DNA of 64,000 nucleotides from Halomonas chromatireducens (GCF_001545155.1 NZ_CP014226.1:657926-721925), one strand, 5' to 3'. Positions 8,455-19,420 are shown, counted from the stretch's first letter. Notes: a model not told the origin generated them from the sequence alone. Program-made: numbers and translations.

Positions 8455-11127
8455 ATGAGTCTTGAGGCAAGAGAAGATTTCGATCCGGTCGAAACCACGG
8501 AATGGATAGATTCCCTGGAGTCGGTCCTGGATCGTGAGGGCGAAGATCGCGCCCGGTACCTGCTGACGCGCCTGGCTGACCGGCTACGCCGTGACGGAAT
8601 GCAGGCTCCCTTCTCGGTGACGACGCCGCATCGCAACACCATACCGGTGCATCGCGAAGCGCCCATGCCGGGCGATCTGTTCATGGAGCGTCGGATCCGC
8701 TCCCTGATTCGCTACAACGCCATTGCCCAGGTCATACGCAACAATCGGGCGAATCCCGGGCTGGGTGGTCATATTGCCAGCTTCATGTCGGCAGCGACTC
8801 TGTACGACGTGGGCTTCAACCATTTTTTCCGAGCGCCCAATGGCGACTTCGAAGGCGATCTGGTCTATATCCAGGGCCATGTGGCCCCTGGCGTCTATGC
8901 CCGTGCCTACCTGGAAGGGCGTCTCACCGAGGCGCAAATGGACAAGTATCGACAGGAAGTCGATGGCGACGGTCTCTCCTCCTACCCGCACCCCTGGTTG
9001 ATGCCGGACTTCTGGCAGTTCCCCACGGTTTCCATGGGCCTGGGGCCGATCCAGGCGATCTACCAGGCTCACGTGATGAAGTATCTGGATTCACGTGAAC
9101 TCAAGAACATGTACGATCGCAAGATCTGGTGCTTCATGGGAGACGGCGAGTGCGACGAGCCGGAATCCCTTGGCGCTATTTCTCTTGCCGGCCGTGAAAA
9201 GCTCGACAACCTGATCTTCGTGATCAACTGCAACCTGCAGCGTCTCGATGGTCCGGTGCGTGGGAATGGCCGGATCATGGACGAACTCGAGGGCGTCTTC
9301 CGTGGTGCCGGTTGGAACGTGCTCAAGGTGGTCTGGGGCCGGCTCTGGGATCCGCTGTTCGAGAAGGACAAGAAGGGCATCCTGCAGCAGCGCATGGATG
9401 AGGCAGTCGACGGCGAGTACCAGAACTACAAGGCCAACGGTGGCGCCTATACCCGCGAGCATTTCTTCGGCAAGTACCCGGAAACCGAAGAGATGGTCAA
9501 GCACATGTCCGATGAGGACATCTGGAAGCTCAACCGCGGCGGTCATGACCCCTTCAAGGTCTATGCGGCCTACAACGAGGCGGTCAACAACCCCAACGGC
9601 AAGCCTACCGTGATTCTGGCGCACACGGTCAAGGGTTACGGGATGGGCAGCGGCGACGGCGAAGCGGCCAACGAGGCGCACCAGGTCAAGACCATGGAGT
9701 ACGAGGCGCTGCGCAAATTCCGCGACCGCTTCGGCATTCCTCTCACCGACGAGCAGCTCAAGGAGGTGCCGTACTACAAGCCGGAGGATGACTCCCCCGA
9801 GCTCAAGTACATGCACCTGCAGCGTGAACGTCTGGGCGGCTACCTGCCCCAGCGCCGCAGTGACTTCGAGGCGCTCGAGATTCCCTCGCTGGACGACAAG
9901 ATATTCGCTTCCCAGACCGGCGGCTCGAAGGGCCGGGAAGTCTCTACCACCATGTCGTTCGTGCGCGTGCTCAATGGCCTGGTGAAGCACAAGAAACTCG
10001 GTAAGCAGGTGGTGCCGATCATACCCGATGAGGCACGCACCTTCGGCATGGAGGGGATGTTCCGCCAGCTCGGTATCTACACCTCCGAAGGCCAGAAGTA
10101 CGAGCCCGTCGACAAGGGCCAGATCATGTTCTACCGCGAGGACAAGCAGGGGCAGATCCTCGAAGAGGGCATTACCGAGGCGGGCGCCATGTCGGCGTGG
10201 ATCGCCGCGGCAACCTCCTACAGCAACAACAACCTGACGCTGTTGCCGTTCTACGTCTACTACTCGATGTTTGGCTTCCAGCGCATCGGTGACCTGGCCT
10301 GGGCTGCCGGTGATCTTCAGGCCCGCGGCTTCCTGGTCGGTGGTACCGCGGGGCGGACCACCCTGAATGGCGAAGGTCTGCAGCACCAGGATGGCCATAG
10401 CCATCTTCAGGCGTCCACCATTCCCAACTGCCGTAGCTATGATCCGACCTATGGCCATGAGGTGGCGGTGATCGTCCAGGATGGCCTGAAGCGCATGTTC
10501 GCCGACAAGGAGAACTGCTTCTACTACCTGACAGTGATGAACGAGAACTACGAGCATCCCGAACTCGACGAGCTGCCGGCCGAGGACATCATCAAGGGCA
10601 TGTACCGCCTGCGCGAGGTGAAGGGCGACAAGGGGCACGTACAGCTGCTTGGTTGCGGCACCATCCTGCGGGAGGTCGAAGTGGCCGCCCAGATGCTCGC
10701 CGACGAGTGGGGGGTTGGCTCCGAAATCTGGAGTGTCACCAGCTTCAATGAACTCCGCCGCGAGGCACTGGGTCTGGAGCGTGAGGCATTCCTGAATCCG
10801 GGTGACGAGCCGGTAAAGCCGCACGTCACGCGCTGCCTCGAGGGCCGCGAGGGGCCTGTCATTGCCTCGACCGACTACATGCGCCTGTTCGCCGATCAGG
10901 TTCGTGCCTGGGTCCCGAACGACTACCATGTACTAGGGACCGATGGCTATGGGCGCTCCGACACTCGCGAAAAGCTTCGCCATTTCTTCGAGGTCGATCG
11001 TTACTTCGTGACCGTCGCTGCACTCAAGGCATTGGCCGACCGCGGCGAGCTGGACCGCAAGGTCGTCGCCGAGGCGATCAAGAAGTACGGCATTGATCCC
11101 AGCAAGCCTAATCCGCTGACCAGCTGA
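8455..11127 (+). CDS. aceE: Pyruvate dehydrogenase E1 component (homodimeric)
   Basis: Thiamine-diphosphate enzyme that decarboxylates pyruvate and reductively acetylates the E2 lipoyl groups. The ATG at 8455 (MSLEAREDFDPVETTEW) follows CGGAGAGA and yields 890 residues, against 887 in E. coli; an in-frame ATG at 8434 lacks a ribosome site. The ThDP motif GDGECDEPES...NLIFVINCNLQRLDGPVRGNG is clear about residues 230-270, and the C-terminal transketolase-like regions are complete. aceF follows after 63 bp; no lpd is adjacent. Confidence 0.97.
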   Translation: MSLEAREDFDPVETTEWIDSLESVLDREGEDRARYLLTRLADRLRRDGMQAPFSVTTPHRNTIPVHREAPMPGDLFMERRIRSLIRYNAIAQVIRNNRANPGLGGHIASFMSAATLYDVGFNHFFRAPNGDFEGDLVYIQGHVAPGVYARAYLEGRLTEAQMDKYRQEVDGDGLSSYPHPWLMPDFWQFPTVSMGLGPIQAIYQAHVMKYLDSRELKNMYDRKIWCFMGDGECDEPESLGAISLAGREKLDNLIFVINCNLQRLDGPVRGNGRIMDELEGVFRGAGWNVLKVVWGRLWDPLFEKDKKGILQQRMDEAVDGEYQNYKANGGAYTREHFFGKYPETEEMVKHMSDEDIWKLNRGGHDPFKVYAAYNEAVNNPNGKPTVILAHTVKGYGMGSGDGEAANEAHQVKTMEYEALRKFRDRFGIPLTDEQLKEVPYYKPEDDSPELKYMHLQRERLGGYLPQRRSDFEALEIPSLDDKIFASQTGGSKGREVSTTMSFVRVLNGLVKHKKLGKQVVPIIPDEARTFGMEGMFRQLGIYTSEGQKYEPVDKGQIMFYREDKQGQILEEGITEAGAMSAWIAAATSYSNNNLTLLPFYVYYSMFGFQRIGDLAWAAGDLQARGFLVGGTAGRTTLNGEGLQHQDGHSHLQASTIPNCRSYDPTYGHEVAVIVQDGLKRMFADKENCFYYLTVMNENYEHPELDELPAEDIIKGMYRLREVKGDKGHVQLLGCGTILREVEVAAQMLADEWGVGSEIWSVTSFNELRREALGLEREAFLNPGDEPVKPHVTRCLEGREGPVIASTDYMRLFADQVRAWVPNDYHVLGTDGYGRSDTREKLRHFFEVDRYFVTVAALKALADRGELDRKVVAEAIKKYGIDPSKPNPLTS

Positions 11128-11138
11128 TTCCGGTGGCC

Positions 11139-11159
11139 AGGCGGGCCCTGGGCCCGCCT
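11139..11159. terminator. Hairpin in the aceE-aceF gap
   Basis: A 10-bp inverted repeat (AGGCGGGCCC / GGGCCCGCCT separated by one base) lies 12 bp after the aceE stop. There is no T-run, so it is more likely an attenuating or mRNA-stabilising stem than a full terminator. Confidence 0.45.
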
Positions 11160-11190
11160 GCTCCAGGCACGATTTGGAAGGAGCGCGACC

Positions 11191-13221
11191 TTGAGTAGCG
11201 AAATCATAAAAGTTCCCGACATCGGCGGCAGTGAAGATGTCGAAATCATCGAAATCGCGGTGTCCGAAGGCGACGTCATCGACGCCGAGGATACCTTGAT
11301 CACTCTGGAGTCCGACAAGGCCAGCATGGACGTGCCCGCGCCCAAGGGCGGTAAGGTGTTGAAGGTGCTGGTCAAGGAGGGCGATACCGTTTCCGAGGGC
11401 GACGACATCGTTGAGCTCGAGGTGGAAGGCGGTGGCAGCGACGATGCCGGCGGCGAGGAAGAGGCCGACAAGCCTGAGCCCAAGCGTGACGAGTCGGCGA
11501 CCAAGCAGGACTCCCAGGCAGCCGAGCAGAAGCCGGCGGCGAAGAAGAGTTCCGGTGGCGGCAAGCGCACCGTCGAGATCACGGTACCCGACCTGGGTGG
11601 CTCCAGTGATGTAGAGATCATCGAGGTGGCGGTGGCCGAAGGCGACGACATCGCGGCTGAAGATACCCTCTTTACCCTGGAGTCGGACAAGGCCTCCATG
11701 GATGTGCCGAGTCCCCATACCGGCAAGCTGGTCACGCTGACGGTGAAAGAGGGCGATACGGTTTCCGAGGGCGATGTGGTCGGGACCATGGAAATTGCCG
11801 GCGAGGGCGCTGACGAAGGCGGCGAGCCGGAAGCGTCGTCCAGCGAGGGTGCTGGCGACGAAAAGTCCCCTGAGGCCCCGGCCGAGGAGGAGAACGCCAG
11901 CAGCGGTGAGCCCGAGCGCAAAGAGATTCGTGTGCCGGATCTGTCTGGCGCCAGCGACGTGCCGATCATCGAGATGGCCGCCAGCGAAGGGGACGAGGTC
12001 AACGAGGAAGACCCGTTGATCACCCTGGAGTCGGACAAGGCCAGCATGGATGTACCGAGCCCCTACAAGGGCAAGCTGGTGGAGCTCACCGTCAAGGAGG
12101 GCGACACCGTCTCCGAAGGTGACTTGATCGGCTATATCGAAGTGGCCGGTGCCAAGCCGACCGCCAGCAAGGAGCAGAGCAAGAAGCCGGCCGAGCAGAA
12201 GGCGTCGGCATCTTCGGCAAAGGCGGACAAGCCTGCTCCGACGTCGGGCGGGACGCCGAGCCCTGAAGCGCAGATGGCAGCGCACAAGCCGCGGGACGGC
12301 AAGCTGGTGCATGCCGGTCCGGCGGTGCGCATGCTGGCCCGGGAGCTGGGGGTGGACCTGGGTTTGGTCAAGCCCAGCGGCCCGAAGGAGCGGGTGCTGA
12401 AGGAGGACGTTCACGCCTACGTCAAGCAAGTCATGAGCGGTAAGTCTCAGCCAGCGGCGCCGTCTCCGGCAGCCACGGGTGGTGCCGGTATTCCGCCGAT
12501 TCCCGAGGTCGACTTCAGTCAGTTCGGCGAAGTGGAAGAGAAGCCCATGGGGCGCCTGCTCAAGATGGGCGCCACCAACCTGCATCGCAGCTGGCTCAAC
12601 GTGCCCCATGTGACTCAGTTCGATGAGGCGGACATTACCGAGCTGGAAGCGTTCCGCAAGGCGATGAAGGCCGAGGCCGAGGCACAGGGCGCCAAGCTCA
12701 CGCCACTGCCCTTCCTTGTCAAGGCCTGCGCCTTTGCGCTTACCAAGTTCCCGCAGTTCAACGTCAGCCTGAAGGGAGACGGTGAGACCCTGGTGTGGAA
12801 GAAGTATGTTCACATCGGGATCGCGGTAGACACACCGGATGGGTTGATGGTGCCGGTGGTACGCGATGCCGACAAGAAGTCACTGATCGAAATTGCCACT
12901 ACCATGGCCGAGCTTGGCAAGAAGGCACAGACCAAGAAGCTCAAGCGCGAAGAGATGACCGGCGGTTGCTTTACGATCTCGAGCCTTGGCTCCATTGGCG
13001 GCACGGCCTTCACGCCTATCGTCAATGCACCGGAAGTGGCCATTCTCGGCGTCTCCAAGGCGCAGATGAAGCCGGTCTGGAACGGTAGTGACTTCGAGCC
13101 GCGGTTGATGATGCCGCTGTCGCTCTCCTACGACCACCGGGCCATTAACGGTGCCGATGCGGCGCGATTCACGGCCTTCCTGGCCGATGTGTTGACCGAC
13201 ATCCGTCGACTGTTGCTGTAA
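11191..13221 (+). CDS. aceF: Pyruvate dehydrogenase E2, dihydrolipoyllysine acetyltransferase
   Basis: Core subunit that transfers acetyl from lipoate to CoA. The start is TTG at 11191, supported by GGAAGGAG at 11176-11183; no nearby ATG fits. The 676 residues hold three lipoyl domains (about 1-76, 123-200, 248-325), each with the lipoylation motif ESDKASMDVP, joined by Ala/Pro/Glu-rich linkers. An E1/E3-binding domain follows (about 370-408, AVRMLARELGVDL), then the catalytic domain ending in SYDHRAINGADAARF. The three lipoyl units give internal DNA repeats near 11.3, 11.68 and 12.03 kb. Confidence 0.97.
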   Translation: MSSEIIKVPDIGGSEDVEIIEIAVSEGDVIDAEDTLITLESDKASMDVPAPKGGKVLKVLVKEGDTVSEGDDIVELEVEGGGSDDAGGEEEADKPEPKRDESATKQDSQAAEQKPAAKKSSGGGKRTVEITVPDLGGSSDVEIIEVAVAEGDDIAAEDTLFTLESDKASMDVPSPHTGKLVTLTVKEGDTVSEGDVVGTMEIAGEGADEGGEPEASSSEGAGDEKSPEAPAEEENASSGEPERKEIRVPDLSGASDVPIIEMAASEGDEVNEEDPLITLESDKASMDVPSPYKGKLVELTVKEGDTVSEGDLIGYIEVAGAKPTASKEQSKKPAEQKASASSAKADKPAPTSGGTPSPEAQMAAHKPRDGKLVHAGPAVRMLARELGVDLGLVKPSGPKERVLKEDVHAYVKQVMSGKSQPAAPSPAATGGAGIPPIPEVDFSQFGEVEEKPMGRLLKMGATNLHRSWLNVPHVTQFDEADITELEAFRKAMKAEAEAQGAKLTPLPFLVKACAFALTKFPQFNVSLKGDGETLVWKKYVHIGIAVDTPDGLMVPVVRDADKKSLIEIATTMAELGKKAQTKKLKREEMTGGCFTISSLGSIGGTAFTPIVNAPEVAILGVSKAQMKPVWNGSDFEPRLMMPLSLSYDHRAINGADAARFTAFLADVLTDIRRLLL

Positions 13222-13239
13222 GCATTGGTTCGACTCCGC

Positions 13240-13275
13240 ACACCGGCGGCGCCTCCTGGGCGTCGCCGGTGTTTT
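13240..13275 (+). terminator. Rho-independent terminator after aceF
   Basis: Arms ACACCGGCG (13240-13248) and CGCCGGTGT (13264-13272) are followed by TTTT, 18 bp after the aceF stop. Confidence 0.75.
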
Positions 13276-13360
13276 CGTCAGGCCAGGCCAGCCATAGGGA
13301 AGACCAAAGTGCAAGTTGTGAGTTAATTGGCTGAAAAGGCTGACTCTTTACCCTGCATGA

Positions 13361-14125
<765 letters not shown>

Positions 14126-14151
14126 TTCGGCTTCACGAAAACCGCTCCTTG

Positions 14152-14179
14152 GATGGCCCGCCTGTGCGGGCCATCGTCG
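14152..14179 (+). terminator. Rho-independent terminator after adk
   Basis: Ten-base perfect arms GATGGCCCGC (14152-14161) and GCGGGCCATC (14166-14175) with loop CTGT, followed by GTCGTTTT. Confidence 0.8.
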
Positions 14180-14233
14180 TTTTACCGCCAGCGGCGTATA
14201 ATGGCCACCCACTTCTCGTCACGATGCCCACCT

Positions 14234-14938
14234 ATGCCGATTCTGCTGGCCCTTGATGCCTCCTCGAGTGCCTGTTCCGCCGCCGTGCTGCTGCAGCGCG
14301 AGGGTGGCGATGACATATTGGTCTCGCGTTTTGCGCTCACGCCCCGTGAGCATACTCGCCGCCTGCTGCCGATGGTCGACAAGGTGCTGGCCGAGGCCGG
14401 CCTCGCGCCTGCCGAGCTGGACGCCGTGGCCTATGGCCATGGTCCGGGCTCCTTCACTGGGTTGCGTATCGCGGCGGGCCTCGCCCAGGGGCTGGCCTAC
14501 GGGCTGGATCGTCCCCTGCTCGGCGTTTCAACCCTGGAAGCCCTGGCTCTTGCTGCCCATCGCCGCCACGCCCTATCCCACGTCATCACCGCGCTGGACG
14601 CGCGCATGGGTGAAATCTACGTGGCGTCCTGGTTCTGTCACGAGGGGGTGACCGAGGCCCTGTCGCAGGAGGCTGTCATGCCTCCGGAGCGCCTGCAGCT
14701 GCCGGCAGCCCACGCATCGTGCGACTGGGTCGGCGTGGGCTCCGGCTGGACGCTACGAGAGACGATGCCGGACGAGATTCGCACAACGGTCCGCCAGGGC
14801 GACGCCACGCTGGAGCCGGCCGCCGAGGAGATGGTCCTGTTGGCGGCACGTGCCTATGCCGCCGGTGAACGTCATGCCGCCCATGATGTTCAGCCGGTCT
14901 ATTTGCGCGACCAGGTTGCCTGGAAGAAGAGTCAGTGA
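14234..14938 (+). CDS. tsaB: tRNA threonylcarbamoyladenosine biosynthesis protein TsaB
   Basis: Partner of TsaD in the t6A37 tRNA modification complex; an ASKHA-fold protein without its own catalysis. Start at 14234 (MPILLALDASSSACS) gives 234 residues; upstream in-frame ATGs would fall in the adk terminator region. Typical motifs are LDASSSACSAAV, HGPGSFTGLRIAAG and LDARMGEIY. The stop overlaps the GTG start of rsmJ by four bases (GTGA), indicating a coupled pair. TrmO, which acts on t6A later, is also in this window. Confidence 0.94.
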   Translation: MPILLALDASSSACSAAVLLQREGGDDILVSRFALTPREHTRRLLPMVDKVLAEAGLAPAELDAVAYGHGPGSFTGLRIAAGLAQGLAYGLDRPLLGVSTLEALALAAHRRHALSHVITALDARMGEIYVASWFCHEGVTEALSQEAVMPPERLQLPAAHASCDWVGVGSGWTLRETMPDEIRTTVRQGDATLEPAAEEMVLLAARAYAAGERHAAHDVQPVYLRDQVAWKKSQ

Positions 14939-15708
14939 GTGGTATGGACACCGAATGCAGGGTCGCGGTCGAGGGGGACGTGCTGGCACCGTTGGCCCAG
15001 CGCATGGGGCTTACGCTAGACGCGGCGGGTGGTGCCGAGCTGATATTGCGGCATGTGGACGGTGCCTTGGCTCTCTGCGGCGATCAAAAGCGCTACGGCA
15101 AACCCCTGGTGGTTGATTTCGTGTCCGGCCGTGCGGCGCACCGCAGGCGCTTCGGCGGTGGGCGCGGACAGCTGATCGCCCGGGCCTGTGGCCTGGGCGG
15201 TGGCGTCACCCCTAGCGTGGTGGATGCCACCGCAGGGCTGGGGCGGGATGCCTTCGTGCTGGCGAGTCTCGGCGCCCGGGTGCTGATGATCGAGCGCGTA
15301 GCTGTCATTCATGCGCTGCTGGAGGATGCCCTGATTCGCGCTCGCAACGATGCCGAGACGGCAGACATCGTCCAGCGCTTGGCGCTGGCCCATGGCGATG
15401 CCACCCGCCATCTGGCCGCTCTGGTTGCCGACAGCGGCGTGGCACCGCAGGTGGTCCATCTCGATCCCATGTTTCCCCACCGCGAGAAGTCGGCCCTGGT
15501 GAAGAAGGAGATGCGGCTGTTTCGGCTGCTGGCCGGCGATGACGACGATGCGCCGCGCCTGCTCGAGGCGGCTCTGGACGTGGCGACGCATCGGGTGGTG
15601 GTGAAGCGTCCGCGCAAGGCCCCGCCCATTGCCGGCCCCGCCCCCCGCCATGTCATCGAAGGCAAGACCAGCCGCTACGACCTTTACGTACATCGTTCAC
15701 TGGCCTGA
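14935..15708 (+). CDS. rsmJ: 16S rRNA (guanine(1516)-N(2))-methyltransferase RsmJ
   Basis: SAM-dependent rRNA methyltransferase (YhiQ family). The SAM-binding motif VVDATAGLGRDAFVLASLGA is near residue 95, and the family-specific HLDPMFPHREKSALVKKEMRLF is near 178. The 257 residues match the family. The start is taken as GTG 14935, which overlaps tsaB; an ATG three codons later (14944) is an alternative. Confidence 0.93.
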   Translation: MSGMDTECRVAVEGDVLAPLAQRMGLTLDAAGGAELILRHVDGALALCGDQKRYGKPLVVDFVSGRAAHRRRFGGGRGQLIARACGLGGGVTPSVVDATAGLGRDAFVLASLGARVLMIERVAVIHALLEDALIRARNDAETADIVQRLALAHGDATRHLAALVADSGVAPQVVHLDPMFPHREKSALVKKEMRLFRLLAGDDDDAPRLLEAALDVATHRVVVKRPRKAPPIAGPAPRHVIEGKTSRYDLYVHRSLA

Positions 15709-15735
15709 CTCATGGCGCTGGCTCCCGTCGGCCTA

Positions 15736-18174
15736 TCACCGAGTGACCAGTTGGAGCCGGTGACGAAGCTCAGTATCGAACAGCACCTGTGAACGCTGGG
15801 CAGCCTCGCATAGCTGCTCGTCGTACCACAGCCTGTCATTGGCTTCCCATATCCAGCCTTTGGCCTCGAGGCTGCGGATCAACCCGGCGAAGATATTGCG
15901 GTCGAAGAACTCCGGCGCATCCCGGCCGGAGAGAAGTGCCAGGCGTTCGGCCATCTGCCGGCTGCACTCGGTGAGGTCGTCCCGGCCCTGGCTCCCCGGC
16001 GGCTGGTTGAGCAGAGTGGCCAGCAGCAGGTAGCCGCGCTCGAGGGGAGGCTGCATCAACCGCCCCAGCAGGTTGAGCTGTTCGCCGGCCTCGAGTTCCT
16101 CGACGCGCAGCCAGGCACCTGCCTCCTTTGACAGAAGCCCCGCCTGGCCGAAGGCATCGAGCATGGTCGGCAGCATGCTGGCCAGGCTTGCCTCCTCGAG
16201 AAAGAGTTCCCGGGCGAGTATCGGCCAGGCGGGCTCGAGCAGGTGGAGCAGGCTGTCCAGGTCGTGCTGCGGGGCATGTCGGAAGGCAAAGGCGGTGAGC
16301 CCGGCCAGGGCGAAGAGATGCAGCACGTTGTTGCGGTACCACACCAGCAGGCTGGCCTGATCCGGCTTGGCCACCAGAATATCGCCCAGCGGGTGGGCGC
16401 GACGCTCGATCATGCCCAGCGCGATGACCTGCTCTATCCAGTCGCTCGGCGCGCCCTCCGGCAGCCTGACATCCAGACCTCCCGGGCAATACTGCTGCAG
16501 GCGAACAAGCAGAGCCAACTGACGTGTCATGAGGCTCTCCTCAAGGGCATCATGAGGCGTTGCCAGCAGCACCAGGGCAACGAGGTTGACCGGATTGAGG
16601 GCGGCGGCGGCGTTGATGCGTGTGGCCAGTTCAATGCCCAGCCGCGGTACCGCCTCGCCGAGCCAGGCGGGCTTCGGGTCGATCGGTGCGTTGCGCCAAT
16701 CGGGATCCAGGCGGTTGAGGTAGTCGCCGAGCAGCAGCGGGTCACCGACGCTGACCGTGACCTGGCCGAAAGGCTGGCGCAGCTGACCGAGGACACGCAG
16801 CAGTGCCAGCGGACTCTCCTTGCGTTTCTTGCCACCGCGCAGCTCTCGCTGATAGCTGGCGTTTTCGATGATTCTCTCATAGCCGATATAGACCGGTATG
16901 AAGGCGAGTTTCGGCGGGCTGGTGGCGGCGGCGCTGCGGTGAAAGGAGCGCAGGGTCATCGCCAGCATGCCTGGCCGCGGCGTCAGCATGCGGCCGCTGC
17001 GCGAGCGGCCTCCCTCGATGAAGTATTCCAGCGGATGGCCCCTTGCCAGAAGGCGATGGAGGTACTCATTGAAGACGGCAGCATAGAGCGGTTTGTCGCG
17101 AAAGCTGCGGCGCATGAAGAAGGCGCCCCCGCGTCGCAGCAGGGGGCCGATCAGCGGGATATCGAGATTGCGCCCGGCAGCGACATGGGGTGGCATCAAC
17201 CCGTCTCGATAGAGTACATAGGAGAGCAACAGATAATCGATATGGCTGCGGTGGCAGGGGACATAGACCAGAGTATGGTCGCCGGCCAGCTCCTTGACGC
17301 GCGACAGCCCCTGCACGTTGACGCCGTCATAGAGTCGATTCCAGAGGCGTCGTAGCAGCCCGTCCATGAAACGCAGCACCGGGTAGGTCATGCTGGAGGC
17401 GATCTCGCGACCGTAGCGCAGGGCGCGTTGCTCGAGGCGCTGTGGCGAGCGCTTCTCGCTCCTGGCGAGCTCCTCGATGACACGGCGGACCTCGGGGCTT
17501 CTGGCCACTCCTTCGATCAGGGTGCGACGATGGGAGAGGTCCGGACCCAGCACGCGGGTACGCATGCGCCGGAAATGAACGCGCAGCAGCCGGGCGGTCT
17601 TGCGGTTGGCCAGTGCCGGGCCGCGTGAATCGAGCAGGTCGCGAAGGCGCAGCGGAGCCCCGAAGTGGACCTCTACGTTGCGACCATTGACCAGTACCGA
17701 CAGGGCGCGACGCATTCGTCCTGTCAGTCGCCAGCTATCGGCGGCGAGCATGCGCCAGAAACCGAAACGCTTGCCCGGAGCCCGGCCCCAGAACACGCTG
17801 ACCGGCACCAGCTGCAGATCGGCATCGGGATCCGCCGCTAGCTGCTCCAGGGCCGTGATGAAGGGCGCTGGCTTGGCCGTCCCGCGCCGCCAGAGGCGTC
17901 GGCGCCGGGCTGGCAGGGGCAGGCACGCAGGCAGTTCGACGCCATGGATTCTGCGCTTTCCTTTGGCCGGCGGCAGCCCGTGGCGCTGACACAGGGCCTC
18001 CAGCAGCAGCGTGTCGGAGAGCGCCGGATGGGGCAGCACATAGAGGGTCGGCAGTCCCGGGTCGAGCGCCAGGGCATCGGGTGCAGGCTCGATCAGCCGG
18101 GTCTCCACACAGGCATTGACCAGGCGTCTGAGCAGACTGCGAAGGGGAGCGAGAAGGGGAAGAGCAAGGGCCAT
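15736..18174 (-). CDS. plsB: Glycerol-3-phosphate 1-O-acyltransferase PlsB
   Basis: Inner-membrane enzyme for the first acylation in phospholipid synthesis. The acyltransferase blocks are all present in order: block I CHRSHIDYLLLSY, block II GGAFFMRRSFRDKPLY, block III EGGRSRSGRMLTPRPGML and block IV FIPVYIGYER. Starting at ATG 18174 (MALALPLLAP) gives 812 residues (E. coli 807) after AGAGGCAACCGG; a longer in-frame start at 18225 adds 17 unlikely residues. Divergent from the cardiolipin synthase, another phospholipid gene. Confidence 0.95.
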   Translation of the reverse strand: MALALPLLAPLRSLLRRLVNACVETRLIEPAPDALALDPGLPTLYVLPHPALSDTLLLEALCQRHGLPPAKGKRRIHGVELPACLPLPARRRRLWRRGTAKPAPFITALEQLAADPDADLQLVPVSVFWGRAPGKRFGFWRMLAADSWRLTGRMRRALSVLVNGRNVEVHFGAPLRLRDLLDSRGPALANRKTARLLRVHFRRMRTRVLGPDLSHRRTLIEGVARSPEVRRVIEELARSEKRSPQRLEQRALRYGREIASSMTYPVLRFMDGLLRRLWNRLYDGVNVQGLSRVKELAGDHTLVYVPCHRSHIDYLLLSYVLYRDGLMPPHVAAGRNLDIPLIGPLLRRGGAFFMRRSFRDKPLYAAVFNEYLHRLLARGHPLEYFIEGGRSRSGRMLTPRPGMLAMTLRSFHRSAAATSPPKLAFIPVYIGYERIIENASYQRELRGGKKRKESPLALLRVLGQLRQPFGQVTVSVGDPLLLGDYLNRLDPDWRNAPIDPKPAWLGEAVPRLGIELATRINAAAALNPVNLVALVLLATPHDALEESLMTRQLALLVRLQQYCPGGLDVRLPEGAPSDWIEQVIALGMIERRAHPLGDILVAKPDQASLLVWYRNNVLHLFALAGLTAFAFRHAPQHDLDSLLHLLEPAWPILARELFLEEASLASMLPTMLDAFGQAGLLSKEAGAWLRVEELEAGEQLNLLGRLMQPPLERGYLLLATLLNQPPGSQGRDDLTECSRQMAERLALLSGRDAPEFFDRNIFAGLIRSLEAKGWIWEANDRLWYDEQLCEAAQRSQVLFDTELRHRLQLVTR

Positions 18175-18298
18175 CCGGTTGCCTCTGCTGGGGGCGAGGC
18201 GCCAGTATAGCCTTGCCCCGTCCATCGGGTCAGGTGCTTTCCCTCGGCGTGCAAACGTGCGTCAATTCAGCCACGCAACTGAATACGGGAGACATGCC

Positions 18299-19420
18299 AT
18301 GCATGGCGTGTGGCGGGATGGCAATCGGTTCCAGCTGCTGGCGGAGTCATCGCGCTTCTTGCCGGCGATGTTCGATGCCATCGAGGAGGCGCGCCATTCG
18401 ATACTGATCGAACTCTATCTGATGGAGTCGGGACGGCTGACAACGGCGCTGCTCAATGCCCTGATTCGGGCATCCGAGCGGGGGGTGAAGGTTGCCCTGA
18501 TGCTGGATGGCTACGGTGCCAGGGGCTTGCTCGGGGAGGATCGGCAGCGTATCGAGGTCGCCGGCATAGCATTGCGGCTGTTCAATCCGCTGGGCTTTCA
18601 TTCCCTGGCGCGCAACCTGACCCGGGATCATCGCAAGGTGGTGATAGTGGACGGCCGGGTGGCTTTTACCGGCGGCTTCGGCGCCGTCGATGAGTTTCTG
18701 AGTGCCTGGTACGAGGTGGCGGTGCGTATCGAGGGCCCGGTGGTGGCCGACTGGGTACGGCTCTTCTCCCGGCTCTGGGACTCGCCCATGACACGCGGCG
18801 AAGGGGCGCCCTCCCTGGTGCGTGAAGTGGGCCTCCGGTTGACGCAGCGTGAGGACTATCGGGGCATGCGCGGCCGGGTTGTCTGGGGTCAGGGCTATCG
18901 CTATCAGGCGATTCGACACTCCCTCTATGCCCGGGTCTCCGCGGCACAGCGGCGTATCTGGCTCTGCACACCCTATTTCGTGCCTACCTTCAGCCTGCGT
19001 TTGCGACTGGTACGGGCGGCGCGGCGCGGGGTCGATGTACGGCTTCTGCTGCCGGGGAAGGATCACGACCACCCCGGGGTTCGCTATGCCGGCCAGCGCT
19101 TCTATCGTCGAATGCTCAAGGCCGGGGTGCGGATCTTTGAATTTGAACCCAGTTTCATTCACGCCAAGTTCACCCTGGTGGACAACTGGTCGAGCATCGG
19201 CTCGTGCAACTTCGATCACTGGAGCCTGCACTGGAATCTGGAGGCCAACCAGGAAGTGGACGATGCCCGCTTTGCCGGTGAGGTTGCTGCCCTGTTTGAG
19301 CGCAACTTCTCGGCCAGCCAGGAGATCACCCGGAAGGGGTGGGCGCGACGCCCCCGCTGGCAGAAGTTCAAGGAGTGGGTGTTCGGCCGGGTGGACGGCT
19401 GGCTGACGCGGCTGCGTTAG
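18299..19420 (+). CDS. Cardiolipin synthase (ClsB-like phospholipase D family)
   Basis: Phospholipase D superfamily transferase, probably making cardiolipin from phosphatidylglycerol. Two HKD motifs are visible: H111-x-K (HRKVVIVDGRVAFTGGFG) and H288-x-K (HAKFTLVDNWSSIGSCNFD). Start at 18299 follows CGGGAGACATGCC and gives 373 residues. There is no N-terminal transmembrane hairpin, so it resembles ClsB rather than ClsA. The basic C-terminus may bind the membrane surface. Confidence 0.88.
   Translation: MHGVWRDGNRFQLLAESSRFLPAMFDAIEEARHSILIELYLMESGRLTTALLNALIRASERGVKVALMLDGYGARGLLGEDRQRIEVAGIALRLFNPLGFHSLARNLTRDHRKVVIVDGRVAFTGGFGAVDEFLSAWYEVAVRIEGPVVADWVRLFSRLWDSPMTRGEGAPSLVREVGLRLTQREDYRGMRGRVVWGQGYRYQAIRHSLYARVSAAQRRIWLCTPYFVPTFSLRLRLVRAARRGVDVRLLLPGKDHDHPGVRYAGQRFYRRMLKAGVRIFEFEPSFIHAKFTLVDNWSSIGSCNFDHWSLHWNLEANQEVDDARFAGEVAALFERNFSASQEITRKGWARRPRWQKFKEWVFGRVDGWLTRLR

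Noticed and set aside
9091..10929. Long minus-strand frame opposite aceE
   Set aside because: It is the mirror of a highly codon-biased gene; its composition is unlike a real protein. The same holds for long frames opposite acs, aceF, the CocE-like gene and the kinase.
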